Notes: a model not told the origin generated them from the sequence alone. 64,000 nt of DNA from Cryphonectria parasitica EP155 (GCF_011745365.1 NW_024468916.1:727630-791629), one strand, 5' to 3'. Positions 24,190 to 35,894 are shown, numbered from the stretch's first letter. Numbers and translations are program-made.

Positions 24190-24247
<58 letters not shown>
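24190..24247. repeat. 58-nt poly(A) homopolymer tract
   Basis: Fifty-eight consecutive A residues follow an A/G-rich lead-in and are followed by GAGAGAGAAATG. The length far exceeds other homopolymers in the window (mostly under 20). It could be slippage expansion or the tail of an inserted reverse-transcribed RNA. No retroelement coding sequence lies next to it. Confidence 0.95.
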
Positions 24248-24250
<3 letters not shown>

Positions 24251-24846
24251 AGAGAAATGATTAATGAAGAAGGGCGAGAGAGAGGAACAATGTAGAGCCA
24301 AGATTTTCGAGTCTGATTTGCTGATGTAAACAACATCGCTATTCCAACCTCTGACGGGGCTGTGCAAATGGAGTACAGTACTGGAAGGAGGTGTAAGGTA
24401 TTTTCATATCTCCTTAAGATGGATTTACACGCCTGAATTGTTACGCAGTACACACCCTGGACGGGGTAGGTCATGCTTTTCGAGAGGTAGACGCGCTGGT
24501 CCAGGGTCCCGTGGTCTGTACTACTTAGGACCCCATGCGCTAAAACGCGCTCTCCATCTCAGGCGCGTACTTTATGTACTGAATGAATTCGCCCAACTCC
24601 AATCTTTGTACGCTTGTGCAGTGCGATTACGGCCTTCCGCCCTACTTTTTGCTTGCAGACCAGTCAACCGATTGCATCGTCCGAAATAGCTTTACATGGC
24701 GGTGGCCCCCACCCGACAACATTGAATTTATTGTTTCGTCATCTACATCCTCGTCTCTTCGCGGACGCAAACTGTTCTCCCCACCAACTCGACGCGTCGA
24801 CAGAGTACGTCTCCCTCAACAGAACATCTTGACGGCTTGATCCATC

Positions 24847-27679
24847 ATGGCCGCGCCAGTGGATGATAAGGGGAAGGAGAATGGTTTTCTCGACCAGTGC
24901 GCCATGTATTTTGTCCGCAGCGACAGGCTCTCAGAGTCCATGATCAAGGCGGTGGGTCGACGGTCCTTGGCTTCCTTCTCGTGTTGCTGCTGTTACTGAT
25001 ATTCAGAGCTGCAGTTGAAAGACACGGTCCAAAAATATGATGCCCAGGTCATTGAGACGGAGGATGACGGTTCTATACCTGTACCCTCCTGTACACATAT
25101 TATTGCCGAGACCATCGACTTCCCCCAGTATGACGAGGCTATGGCTATGATGGTCCCCGTCGTGAGACCGGCTTGGATCAACGCGTCACTGCGGAGGGGT
25201 CGACAGGCCCAGATCCGTCCATACTCCCCAGACCCGCGGTTGTTCTTCTCCAATGTGGTATTGGCCTGCGACGAACTCCCAGTCACGGACAAGGAGTCCA
25301 TCATTGGTGCGGTCCTGGCTTTGGGCGGCACACAATCCAAAGATGTCGGCCGACTGACTACTCACATCTGCGCCCTGTCGACCGACGGACCCAAGGCGCG
25401 CATGGCAAAGGAGCGCCGCTGGGCCTGCAAGATCGTTCTGCCACACTGGTTCGTCAACACCACCCGTTTGTCCCTCGTGCTATACCATGTCTCATATTAT
25501 GCCACAGGTTTGATGACTGCTTCCGCCTTGGAAAGAGAATCGACGAGGGCCCATACTTGCTCCCTGATCCCGAGATCCTCCGCGCAAATCCCGACGATGC
25601 CGTTGAGATACCCGAAAACAGACACCTCGAGGGAGCCACATCTGCCCGACCCGACCGGCCACCACACAGACCAGCCAACGCCAGACAGAAGCTGACTGTC
25701 TTCGAGAACAAGAAGGTTGCGTTGTCTTGGGATCTCCAACTGAGCGACGGCCTGCGCAGCACCCTTCAAGACCTCATCACGAACGGTGGAGGAGACGTTG
25801 TGGACAGCACACAAGACTGTGATTGGTTTGTGTGCCAGTACCGTGACGGGCCCGAATACATCAGAGCCGCCCAGCATGGCAAGGATGTTGGTAGTCTTGC
25901 CTGGCTGTACCACGTCATTTTTAGAAACCAGTGGTCAAACCCTCTGCACCGCCTCTTGCACTACCCCGTGCCTCGAGGCGGCATGGATGGGTTCAAGGGC
26001 CTACGCATCACCATCTCCAACTACGGTGGCGAAGCGCGCACGTACCTGATGAACCTGCTCAGCGCTGCAGGAGCCGACGTCACAGGAGCCATGAGACAGG
26101 ATAACACACACCTCATCACCGCACGCAAGGCCGGTGACAAGTGTGATGCTGCTGGGGACTGGAACATCCCCATGGTGAATCACCTCTGGGTCGAGGAGAG
26201 CTACGCCAAGTGCGAAGTGCAAGCACTGACCGACCCTCGGTACTCGCAATTCCCTCCGCGGACGAATCTGAGCGAGGTTATCGGCCAGACCTGGTTTGAC
26301 GAGTCACGACTCCATGCCGTGTACTACCCTGGCGGAGATGACGATTTGGATACCGCGGCACGTCGCAAGAGGACGGTCAAGAACATGGTCCAGAATAATG
26401 CGCGGAGACATGGCCCCGGGGCTGGTCTTGTCGTCGGACGACAGAAACATCCCGAGTTCGACATTCTGAAGGATGACGAGGTGGAGTATGCGGACAAGAC
26501 AGCTTGTAAATTCGGCGTCCCGGCACCGCCCAAAGCAAACGCACAACCTGATTCAACCACGCCTGTTCGCGCGCAACACCTACGCACCGGCAAGGAAAAC
26601 GACACTTCGTCGGTCTACTCGAGTGGTAGTCGCAGCGCCAAGGCCTCAGCGCTTAGCAAGTTGCAGAATATGGCACCTGACATTGCGTTGTACGAAAAAG
26701 AACGAAAAAGGAAGTCGACCGGCAACACGCCTTTTGGCGGCAAGCGAGCGGCGGACCGCATTGAGCAGGAGCGGGAAAAGGAACGAGAGAAGAAGGCCCA
26801 GGAGAAGGGCCGGTCCAAGAGTCCTTCGCACGAGCGCGCCGATGAAGAAGGAGAAGATGAGGATGATGCGGAAGAACAGCGGCCAGCCAAGCGACAGAAG
26901 TCATCTCTGCCTCCGGTGGACATGCGCATCGTTCTGACCGGCTACAAGAGGTGGACTGACAATGCAAAGAAGGAAGACGCAGATAGGGTGAGTCTCCATT
27001 TCCGACGTCTGATTGGAAGACGTTGTTCTTCTCTTTAGCTAACGAAAGATGACAGCGAAAACTGCGGGCCATGGGCATCCAGATTGTGCAAGAGTCGGCA
27101 CAATGTGACTACCTGGCCGCACCGCAATTGCTCCGCACTGTTAAATTCGTCCGCACGCTGGCCCAAGGGCCAGAGGTAATCAGCTCCACCTTCATTGACG
27201 ACTGCCTCGACCAGGGCGAGCGTCAGCGCGTCGAGCGCTACAAGCTCAAGGACAAGGAAAGGGAGAAGTCGCTCGGCGTCAACTTAGAGAAGTCCATCAG
27301 ACGAGCGCGCCAGAACAAAGGCCAGCTAATGTGGGGCGTCCCAATATACTGCACTGCCTCGATCAAGAGCGGGCCTGAGAGCTACCGGCCCATTGCCGAA
27401 GCCAACGGTGCCATCTTCAAGACATACAACGGTCGCACGTCGACCATCAAGGTCACGCCCCCAGAGGAGGACAGCCAGGGCCCGGAGCCTGTGTACCTGT
27501 TGACAACCAACAGCAAGGCGGAGCAGAACTTGTGGCCGAGGTTTGAGAAGATGGCCAGGGACGGCAACATGTTGCCAAGGATCGTGTGCGTGGACTGGCT
27601 GCTCTGGGTCGCCATGAACCAGGAGCTGGCCTTTCATGAGAAATATCTGGCTGAGAACTTCTACAAGGGCAAGCCATGA
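24847..27679 (+). CDS. RTT107: Multi-BRCT DNA-damage response protein, RTT107/Brc1 type
   Basis: The four-exon model (24847-24951, 25009-25448, 25508-26987, 27056-27679) gives 882 residues. Rtt107/Brc1 proteins are nuclear scaffolds that bind phosphorylated H2A at stalled forks and recruit Smc5-Smc6 and Slx4-type factors. Seen in order are an N-terminal BRCT array (about 10-190, with HIIAET, WINASL and LPHWFDDC typical of BRCT ends) and a second array (about 230-430, FKGLRITISNYGGEAR and HLWVEESY). A basic and acidic linker follows with PAKRQK and KGRSKSP nuclear-signal-like runs. A C-terminal BRCT pair (about 670-880) is expected to be the gamma-H2A reader, with FIDDCL and VDWLLW. The second intron uses a weak GTTCGT donor at 25449, but joining gives PHWFDDCF exactly as a BRCT requires. 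The first acceptor may be at 25008 or 25014. Confidence 0.9.
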
Positions 27680-28014
27680 GGATGCTGTCGTGAGGAGCGG
27701 CGTGTGCGTGTGTGTGTCCCTTGTGCGTACTACTATAGTACGTCTTGCGGTCGTAGAGATCGTCTCGGCGAAGGGCGCCTTTTGGACAACGAAACAGGCG
27801 ATCGATACGCTACTTTGAGAGTGTATTCCTTCAGCCTTGGATTATGCCGTACGTGCATCTTGTTGCGATCACAAGGTCCAGATAAGTACCTAGGTCGGCT
27901 AATGTTTTAGTACCATAGTTGTGGCATTGATTACAATCGTAAATCTCATACCCAGTACTCTTCGTCTTGTGTTGAAAATTGGCCGTTACCCCTATGCGGG
28001 TGCAAATGGATGGA
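27680..28014. other. Convergent intergenic region, RTT107 / VPS25
   Basis: A short 335-bp gap holds the 3' ends of both genes. A perfect 10-bp palindrome TACTATAGTA lies at 27731-27740. No gene is seen. Confidence 0.5.
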
Positions 28015-28810
28015 TCAAAAGAACTTGACGCCTTGCGAATCCTCCTGTCCAAAGATCTGCGCTTTCCCTCTCTTGACGAGCACATTCAAGGCTTTCTGCA
28101 GGAGATCTTGGTCGAGGCCGTGGAACTCTGTTATGTTTCAGTCCAGTGAGTCAGTACTGTGCATCCCTGACCAAACAAAGAAAGAAACGGCTGATCTTTT
28201 CTTCTCTTTCCTATTTCTTCTTCTTCATCTTCTTCATCTTCTCCTTACCGGTTCCTATGGTCGCGTCCCCCTGCGTCAGCTCATACAACGTCAACACAGT
28301 CCCCTTCTGCCCCGTCTCATCCACCCACCCTTCCACCAGCGCCGCCCACTCCTCCGGCGTGCGCCAGTAGATCCAGACGAGATCACCGCCGCCGCCACCG
28401 CCGCCGCTACTACCGTCTCCTGCCCCCTCGGAAGAGGAAGACGAGGAGACGTACTCGGCCCGCCCATCCCTGCGCATGAAGTCGATGACCTCGCGGATGT
28501 CGGAGAGGGCGAGGCGGCGGTTGAGGCGGCGGTTGTGGAAGAGCTCGTCGGTGTTTGGCGGGGAGGAGGAGGGTGCTGCGTCGGTGGTTGCGGCGGCGGC
28601 GGAGGAGGAGGAGGACGTTGTCGCGAGGGAGAGCGGGAGCTTGAAGATGCGGTAGTGGCGGCAGTAGGAGAGGACGAGGGAGGACCACTTGACGAGCTGG
28701 GCGTGGAGGGTGTTGAGGTTGGTTTGGCGGGTGTAGAAGGCTGGGAAGTAGTACTCGCGGGGGAAGGTGAAGGGGGGTTGTTGGTGGGGTGGGGCGGTTG
28801 TTGTCGCCAT
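28015..28810 (-). CDS. VPS25: ESCRT-II subunit VPS25
   Basis: Two exons (28810-28249 and 28127-28015; intron of 121 nt) encode 224 residues. Vps25 is the ESCRT-II arm that recruits ESCRT-III on endosomes for cargo sorting into multivesicular bodies. The N-terminal winged helix carries the family motif FTFPREYYFPAFYTRQ and LNTLHAQLVKWSSLVL. The second winged helix contains ELTQGDATIGTEFHGLD, completed only after splicing, and ends in GVKFF. Two low-complexity inserts are unusual: Ser/Ala/Thr-rich residues 63-86 (loop within the first winged helix) and a Ser then Gly7 run at 121-142. Both sit where surface loops are expected, so function is probably retained. A TATAAAAA lies 70 bp upstream. Splicing is needed because the unspliced frame ends in a Lys-rich tail. 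Confidence 0.92.
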
Positions 28811-29490
28811 TGTGATGTGAAGGAAAGAAAGACGAAGAAGCGAAAGAAGAGAAGAATAACAAAAAGGTCGAAGCAGGGTTTTTATAGAGGGATTGAAGGT
28901 GGTGATGAAGAGTAGTTGTTGACTTGGGAGTCGACAAGTATATATGATGAGGGAGGAGCTTATGAACAAGCAGTACCCCGCGGCTCAACATCTTGCAGTG
29001 TCATCTCTTATCTCCAGTTAGTGGGGCCCAGGGCAAGTCGCAGCGTCTGAAGCTACTATAGCGTAGCGTTTGGCAGCGGGTGGTCAGCACCTTACCAATT
29101 ACTCGGGTCGACCATCTCACAGCACAGCACACAGCAGAAGTAACATTAGCTGACTAGGATCAGATGAAATTGAAATGTCTTGAGAATCTCTCATTACTAC
29201 CATCATCATTATCGTCATCCATGGAGAGAGCAAAAAGAGACAGGATTAGTCAACCTATACCCATATAGAAAAGAAAGCCTCCTGGTGGAGGAAACGTGCG
29301 TGGTATTATCATCATCAATTCGACCTGAACCAATCCAAAGGTTTCCCTTTCCCATGCGCGTGAACAAAATTTGGAGCCCTCGTACTCCGTGACACCACCC
29401 AACACCGCCTGCTCATGCTCGGGTATGGACAAGAAATCGACAGAAAACAAAATCTAAAATGAGACAGAAGTGCAGAATGATTCGAACCAA
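28811..29490. other. Intergenic region, VPS25 promoter and NDC80 3' flank
   Basis: Apart from the VPS25 TATA box there is nothing gene-like. A GGTTCGAATC string on the minus strand (29474-29483) resembles a tRNA B box but has no stem partners. Confidence 0.5.
28879..28886 (-). promoter_or_regulatory. TATA box of VPS25
   Basis: On the minus strand TATAAAAA stands 69-76 bp before the ATG at 28810. Motif and spacing suit a core promoter. Confidence 0.5.
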
Positions 29491-32048
29491 TCAGTCCTCG
29501 TCCATCGCCGCATCGCCGGCCGGCTCCTCGGTCGCAAGCTCCTTCTCCAGCTCATCAGCGACGAAGCCCTCGTAGTCCTCAAGACTCTTCTGGACGTGCA
29601 TCTTGAACTTGATGGTGTCGTTCAGCATGCGCATGATCTCAGTGTGCAGCTCCTCTCGGAGCGCATTCGCCCGGATCGTCAGCTGCTCGTACCTGGTCGA
29701 GAAGTATTAGCATCAAACTCTCTTCCTACCACAACAATACACCGATTCTGGTGGGAGAGGGCGGACTCACTCGATGTTCACGTTCATCTCTCTCTGCTCC
29801 ATGAGCTGCACGCTCTCGCTAAGGCTCGCCCGCATCTTGGCAAGCTCCTTCTCCATCTTCTCGATTTGCGCGTCCGACGCCATGCGCTGCGCATTGGTGA
29901 CCTCCTTGGTCTTCTCGTGCTCCTCCTCAGCCGCACGCACCCGGTGCTCCAGGGCCTCGACCTCATTGCGCTTGTCCTCCATGGCCTCCTTGATGTTGTC
30001 CAGCAGCTCGTAGTCCTTCATCATGGTGTCCATCGACGCGCTGCGGCGCTCCGAGATCTCCTTGCGCAGCGCTGCGAAGGCGTTCTTAACCTGGCCCCGC
30101 AGGTCTAGGTTCAGGATGTGCGCCGGCTGGTAGCCTGTGTGTGGGTCGGCCAGGAGCCGCTCGTTCTCGAAACCGTCCGCGTAGGAGCCCTTGAGCTGCG
30201 AGGCCGTGAAGTTGGGGCCCTCGTTCACCGTCACCCGCAGCTCGTAGTCCTTGCCCTTGGCGTTGGCCGCTGTCGCCGGCATCAGGCCAATCTGGTACGC
30301 CAGCGTGTTGTACCGGTCCACCATGCGCTCGAGGTCGTCGAGTTTCCTGCTGGCTTCCATCTCCTTGTCCGCCACCTTCTTCTTGACCTCGTCCAGCCGC
30401 TGGCTCGCGGACTCGATGCCTTTTTGTAGCCGTTCGCGCTCCGAGGTCATGCGGTCGATATCCGCCATACTGATCCCCTGGTCGTCGACCACCTTCTGCA
30501 GGCCCCGCCGCTCCTCCTCGGCCTCGTGCAGCTCTTGCGACATCTTCTCCAGCTCCTCCAGCAGCACCTGTATCCTGCTCTCGTACTTTTCCGACCTCTG
30601 CACGGCCAGGGTGTTGTATTCTTCGAACTTGACCCTGTCCTCCTCCATAATCTGGTGGTGGTTGTCGAGCACGGCGGGGTCCGGCGTCATCTTCTCCAGA
30701 TCCTCGATTTCTTGCAGCAGCCGCGCGTTTTCGGCCTCCAGCATCTGCAACTCCTGTTGGTACTTGCCATTGGATGCCTCGAACTGCTCCGCCATGTGCT
30801 CCACGTGAGGAGCCAGCGCCTTTTTGGCGTGCTCCTCGCTCGAATCTTCAGGCATGCCGAGCCAGTCGTCGTATGCCCTGCCCAGAAAATCGAATGTGAT
30901 GTGGTCCCCGATAACATCGACACCGGCCTCGAGACAAGCATCCTCGTAGCGGTTGAGCGAGTATGCCTCGAGCATCTGGGCCAGCTGCATCATCCAGTGC
31001 AGGACGCCCAGGAACATGTACCAGTTCTGGCCTCCGACGGCGGCGATCTGGCTCTTGGTGATGCCCTTCTCGTACGGATAGCGGAGCTGTTTCAGCAGGG
31101 GCGGGACCTCCTGGTCGATGTTCTTCAGGAAGCGATAGCTCGGGTCGATGCGGTGATAGAGCCACTGGAACATGTAGTTGAAGTCCTTCTGGGTCGGCGA
31201 CTTGATCACGTTCTGCGAGAGGACGTGCTTCATCTCCAGCTCGAAGTTGTTTTGGGCCAGGTAGTCCAGCAGTTCCTGCCCTATCCTGGTCTGGTAGGCG
31301 CGGTCTTTGAGGGGCCGCGGGTCACGAGGCACGCCGGCAGGCTGAGGAGCCTGCTGGAAGAAGCTCTGGTGGCCGCCCATATGGGCGTGGGTCGAGGTTC
31401 GCGCGCGGTAGACACTGCTCCTACGATCGCCTTCTGTAGATATGCGGCCGGGCATACTGCCAGGAGTGTAGGACTTGAGAGTGGACGTGCTGTTGGGTTG
31501 GTAGGACATGCGCTTGATAGAGGACGGACCGGCCATGTCTGCTGCGAGGTTGCCGCCGAAGGAGGAGCGGGTAAACATGGGCTGCGGCGGCCTCGACATC
31601 GCCAGGGACTGCCTAGATCCCGAGACGGAGCGGGTATGGCTCGATGAGTAGGGGGCGCCCGCGCCGCCCATGGACGAAGAGTGCGAACGCTTCATGGCGG
31701 AGGGAGGCTGCGGGATGGCGGACGAGTTGTAGCTGATGCCTCCGAGGGTCTGCGCAGGGGTTCACGACATTAGCACCGCGTATACTATAGATTTGATTAT
31801 AATAATAATAAAAGAGAAAGACAGCAATGAGGCTGGCGTCAAGTGTTTAATTGTGTGTATTCTGTGTTGTCAATGACGACGGTGTGGTGGAGGGTTGGGT
31901 GGGTTGTCAAAGTCGAGGTTGGGCGCAGAACGCGATTGAACAAAGACTTGGCGCAGAGGACGCCAGCACTTGCTCGAGGTGCCACCACTCTGCCTTAACT
32001 TACCTCTCTGGGCCGCCTTACACTCCACAGGCCCGTGTCTTGTGACAT
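29491..32048 (-). CDS. NDC80: Kinetochore protein NDC80/HEC1
   Basis: The three-exon model (32048-32004, 31749-29771, 29692-29491) gives 741 residues. Ndc80 binds microtubules at the outer kinetochore as part of the Ndc80-Nuf2-Spc24-Spc25 complex. The first exon encodes only [15 protein letters not shown] and is separated by a 254-nt intron. Joining gives RPRETLGGI, which looks like the start of fungal Ndc80 tails. A basic, Ser/Thr-rich disordered tail follows (to about 155), rich in Aurora-type sites (RSHS, RMSY, RRSS). Next comes the calponin-homology domain (about 158-303, [30 protein letters not shown]), then long coiled coil. The last exon (66 codons plus stop) finishes the helix with an acidic end. 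It is divergent from PEX14 with 555 bp between the starts. Confidence 0.95.
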
Positions 32049-32603
32049 TGTTGCTCTGCTGGTGATTCTCTTGGGGGATGAAAGTAATCGAAAATAAGAT
32101 GAGAATATCACGCAAGGTCGGCGACCACGATGATTAGCAATTGCAGAGGTTTTTTCGTGGCCACTCTTGCGTGTAGGTTGTGATGAGGAAACGGGTTTGA
32201 AAGGTGCTGCGCTGCCCAAGTAAATCGCCGTTGCTGTGGAGGGAGTAAACAAAGACTTGATGCAGCCAATCAGCGCTGGGTCGCAGAGCTGCTCTCCACC
32301 GGGATGTGAGGTGGACGTGCTGGGGGTGGGGTGACTCAGTAGCTCTGTATCGCGCTAGGCCTAAAACGGGAGTTTCCTTCTTTTTTGCTTGCCGCAGGGG
32401 TTCTTGGGGATGAACAGCCGCTTGAGTGAACCTCGGCTCTAGGCTATAGTACAAAGTAAATCCGTACGTGGATTACGGCTCATCACAAGCAAAAGCCATT
32501 CATCGACAACCCACACTCTTCTCAACTGCTGCGATTCACTCACCACACCCAGTCCTCCTAACATCCCCATCGCCATGCAGCAGACCTGAACAGACTGCCC
32601 AGC
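32049..32603. promoter_or_regulatory. Shared divergent promoter, NDC80 / PEX14
   Basis: A 555-bp gap separates the two start codons. No TATA box is obvious. A pairing of kinetochore and peroxisome genes gives no functional hint, so it is probably ordinary compact spacing. Confidence 0.4.
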
Positions 32604-33954
32604 ATGCCCATTCGCGAGGAGCTTGTGGCCTCTGCGGTAAGTCCACACTACGATCTCTCGAGTCCATTTCGTTCAGGTTGCTAACGACGTCACGCAGGCC
32701 CAGTGTAGGTTTCCCATCCACCACCAGCTCACGAGCAAACGTGTTCCCCTTTTGCCTCCATAGCTGACTCTTTTCAACTCGTATTTACCTGGCGTACAGT
32801 TCTGCAGGATCCTAGCGTCGCGGCATCGCCCGTCGAGAACAGGATAGCGTTTCTCAAGGCGAAGAACCTGACCGAAGAAGAGATCCAGGCCTCTCTGGCC
32901 AGAGCTGCCGGCGAGGTCGCACCTGTGGCAACCTATGCAGCAGTAGCACCGCCTCCAGCTGGCCACATACCGGGACAACCACCAGCATACTATGGAGGAG
33001 GGTATCCGCCTTACGGCTGGCAGCCACCGCCTCCCGAGGTGCCCAGGAGGGACTGGCGGGACTGGTTCATCATGGCCACCGTAGTGGGAGGTGTAGGGTA
33101 CGGTTTGTATGCACTGGGAAAGGTAAATCTTTTTGACTTCCTGTACTGATAATAAGGAAACCAAAACCATGCTGACTGTCCCATAGCGCTACGTCTACCC
33201 TCTGATCGCGCCACCCACCCCCGAGCAGCTCGAGACCGACAAGAAGTCCATCGACGAGCAGTTTGAGAAGGCCTTCACCCTGGTGGACCAGCTGTCCAAG
33301 GACACAGAAGCCCTCAAGACCGCAGAGCAGCAGAGGACGGAGAAGCTGGACAGCGCGCTGGCAGAGCTGGAGACGGTCATCAACGACCTCAAGTCTGCCA
33401 GCAGGAGGAGGGAGGACGAGACACAGCGGGTCCGGGACGACGTCTCGAACCTCAAGGACTCAATCCCCAAGGCTCTGGACGCGCAGAAGAGCCTGACCGA
33501 CACCAGGCTGCAGGAGGTCAACGCCGAGCTCAAGAGTCTGAAGACCATCATCAGCCAGCGGATGACCAGCGGGGCCTCTTCGGGTGCCGCCAACAGCTAC
33601 GGGTCGCGAGGCACCATGTCACCTGCCCCTGCGCCTACGCCTGCGCCTGCCTCCACACCGATTCCCGCTCTTGGACACGACAGCAGCAGCAATGGAACGA
33701 CTGATAGCCATGCTGCCGCGGACAAGGCCGCGAAGCCGACCAACGCGGCACCCTCCTCCCCATACCAGGAACCGGGCGCCAGCAACGGACGCGCATCGCC
33801 TTTCAGCAGCGGTATCACAGCGGCTGCTGTCAAGATCCCAGAGTGGCAGAGAGCGATGGCGAGTAAGAGGAGCAACTCGTCATCCTTGAACAACAACACA
33901 GCGGATGCTGGCGGCAGTGCGCAGCAGGCGGAGGCAGGAAGCAGCGAATCGTGA
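32604..33954 (+). CDS. PEX14: Peroxisomal membrane docking protein PEX14
   Basis: The four-exon model (32604-32636, 32698-32704, 32800-33122, 33187-33954) gives 376 residues. Pex14 docks the cargo receptor Pex5 at the peroxisome membrane and helps form the import pore. The conserved N-terminal helical domain reads MPIREELVASA then AQFLQDPSVA and RIAFLKAKNLTEEEI. A Pro/Tyr/Gly-rich linker follows, then a membrane segment (about 102-121, WFIMATVVGGVGYGLYALGK), a coiled coil (about 130-220) and a Ser/Ala/Pro-rich tail. Exon 2 is a 7-nt microexon (GCCCAGT). Skipping it joins exon 1 to 3 out of frame, while including it restores the invariant FLQDPSV block. Its flanks are CACGCAG before and GTAGGT after, and the preceding intron has a GCTAACG branch site. 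Confidence 0.93.
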
Positions 33955-34217
33955 GACTCTTGAGTTCTGTGGTGGAGATTACACCATCTCTGACCAAGCG
34001 TTGGCATTGGTTGTCTAATAGATGATGAAACAATCATGGACCTAAAATTTTGGGAAACGTATCGAAGGCGCCTGGGAATTGGACATTTTCTTATTTACAC
34101 ATTCTAGCCAAATATGTTTGTTTATGGATTCTGGCTATTCAATATGTCCTCGGCATACTCATCTCGCCTGACAGAAACAACCACGATGCATATCATGTCA
34201 TGGAGAAGTTTATGCTT
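33955..34217. other. Convergent intergenic region, PEX14 / GH11 xylanase
   Basis: A 263-bp AT-rich gap holds the two 3' ends. Nothing else is visible. Confidence 0.5.
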
Positions 34218-35189
34218 TCAAGAAATTGTAATGCTGGAGGTACCAGTGCTCTCGTATCCCTCAGTAGCCATGATCTGGTAATTGTACGCGCCAAGAGTCT
34301 ACAAGAGTCATCATTAGTATTTTTTTTAATTTTTTTTCCCCCCTTCTTGTCCCTCTTCATCTTCCAACCACTCATCATCATCATCATCGTCGACTCAACA
34401 ACAAAGGGGGTCGCAACACTCACCAGTCCAACATTTGCCCACGCAGCAATGTGGTTCGCAAAGGTAATGGTTCCGCTCGTCCTCTTGCTCTGGCGGATGC
34501 TCAGGTACTGGTTGAACGTCTGGGTGCCCTGGATGGACGGGGCGTTGCTGCGGACGACCTCGTAGATGTCGTAGGTTGCGCCGTCCGAGGTGACGGTGCC
34601 CTTGTGGGTTCCAGCGGACCCGGGGTTGTAGGTTCCGTAGGTCTCGATCACGTCTACATAGAAGGGTTGTGTTGGTTAATCTGAGGGTCATGGGGAAAAG
34701 GAACTGAGCTGCTGCCCTGCTCGGGGTTTGGGTACTTACAGTACTCGACAAGGGGCGAGGTCGTCCAGCCGTAGAGGGCGAGGAGGGAGTCGCCGCCGGC
34801 GTTGAGGCTGCCGGTGTAGGTGACAGTGCTGAAGAAGGGGGGGTGGTACATTGTCAGCCATTATAAGGTTCTTTTTTTTCTATTTCATGTCTCGCTCCCT
34901 CCCTCTATTCTTCCTTCAAAACGTACCGAGCACTTCCAGTCGACCAGCCAATGCCAGAGACGACATCCGTGTTGGAAGACGACCAAGACAGCGAGTACGT
35001 CCCCGTTCCCAGCGTCAGGGTGTCAGAACCAGTCTCGACGTAGTTGGAAAAATAGTATCCCCCATACGTGCCAGTGGTCGAGGCGGTGATGACCTCGCTG
35101 CGCTCCTCGAGCTTCTGGCCCGTGGGTGCGGCGGAAGAGAGGGTGGCTGCGCTGAGGCACGCCGTGAGGAGGCTCTTGATGCCGATCAT
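34218..35189 (-). CDS. Endo-1,4-beta-xylanase, glycoside hydrolase family 11
   Basis: The four-exon model (35189-34927, 34828-34740, 34653-34424, 34298-34218) gives 220 residues, normal for GH11. The enzyme cuts the xylan backbone outside the cell. A signal peptide ([20 protein letters not shown]) is followed by a short propeptide and the beta-jelly-roll. Hallmarks are GGYYFSNYV near the start, [14 protein letters not shown] across the first splice, PLVEYYVIETYG across the second (nucleophile Glu116), and [12 protein letters not shown] in the last exon (acid/base Glu207). All three introns have good signals; the last (125 nt) holds TACTAATGATGAC. The sequence differs from common GH11 in the strand usually reading NVGNFVGGKGW, here [15 protein letters not shown] box lies 146 bp upstream, and the gene is head-to-head with a CE5 acetylxylan esterase. 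Confidence 0.95.
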
Positions 35190-35334
35190 GTCTGCTACTG
35201 GTGCTGGATGAAGAGACTTATGGGTTTCAGGAAAGAAAGTGTAGTAGAACAAGAAGAGAAGGGAAGGGATTGGATCGGTGGTGAATGGCTACAACGCATC
35301 TTTGAAGACGGGGTATGGAACGGATGTTGTTGAA

Positions 35335-35340
35335 TTTATA
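35335..35340 (-). promoter_or_regulatory. TATA box of the GH11 xylanase gene
   Basis: TATAAA on the minus strand lies 146-151 bp before the xylanase ATG, a spacing usual for strongly expressed secreted enzymes. Confidence 0.6.
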
Positions 35341-35888
35341 CCTGGACTCAGGAGAAGTCGTCATGACCGCAGTCCTGCCCTAACATGATACTTACTATGA
35401 GAAACCCAAACCAAGCAAGCGAGCGGTCCAACGGCCATCATCTCCTTTACGGCGACCCCCTGCTCCAGACCAAATGTGACACTGCGTTCCCGCTTAAGCT
35501 TATTTACTTGCGGGAAGGATATTCTAGCTGAAGGTTAAGGGGCAGGCGGCTCATGGGAGCTGCAGCGAGTCGAGTCCGGGTAAAAGTGAATGCATGTTTG
35601 TTTGGTCTGGGGGGCTCCCATGTCCTTTCAAGGTTGCATTCACTTTCATGATGGCACATCACCATTATGTAAAACAACCGGGCGAAAAAGGGAGAGAGGG
35701 GAAAAGGAGAAAAAAAAAAGGGTGGCGGTTTGATGTAAATTAGGCAGGGTGTGCTCTGGAGTCTTTGGTGCCGAAGCCCGGATGATTATGGCTTGGCACG
35801 AGTAGAACAAATTTACTTCAGCAAGTTTCATATATCCAGAATGGCACCAAACGTCAAAATTTGGTACGGGTAAAACACTCGGCGAGAT

Positions 35889-35894
35889 CTAGCC
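35889..35894 (-). promoter_or_regulatory. XlnR/Xyr1-like hexamer (GGCTAG)
   Basis: The plus strand reads CTAGCC, so the minus strand carries GGCTAG, a variant of the GGCTAR core of the xylanase activator. It lies about 700 bp upstream of the xylanase. Hexamers occur by chance, so binding is only suggested. Confidence 0.3.

Larger units (their letters stand above)
23262..24846. other. Divergent intergenic region, GH81 / RTT107
   Basis: This 1.6-kb upstream region is shared by the two genes. It contains a 58-nt A homopolymer (24190-24247) and no convincing coding frame. The long phenylalanine-rich frames across the A tract on the minus strand are artefacts. Confidence 0.5.

Noticed and set aside
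24038..24474. Minus-strand frames with long poly-Phe
   Set aside because: Produced by the 58-nt poly(A) tract; not a protein.
29465..29500. tRNA B-box-like GGTTCGAATC on the minus strand
   Set aside because: No complementary T-stem; it overlaps the NDC80 3' end.
30526..31647. Plus-strand open frame of 373 codons opposite NDC80
   Set aside because: Antisense of a GC-rich coiled-coil gene; Leu/Val/His-rich text without family features.
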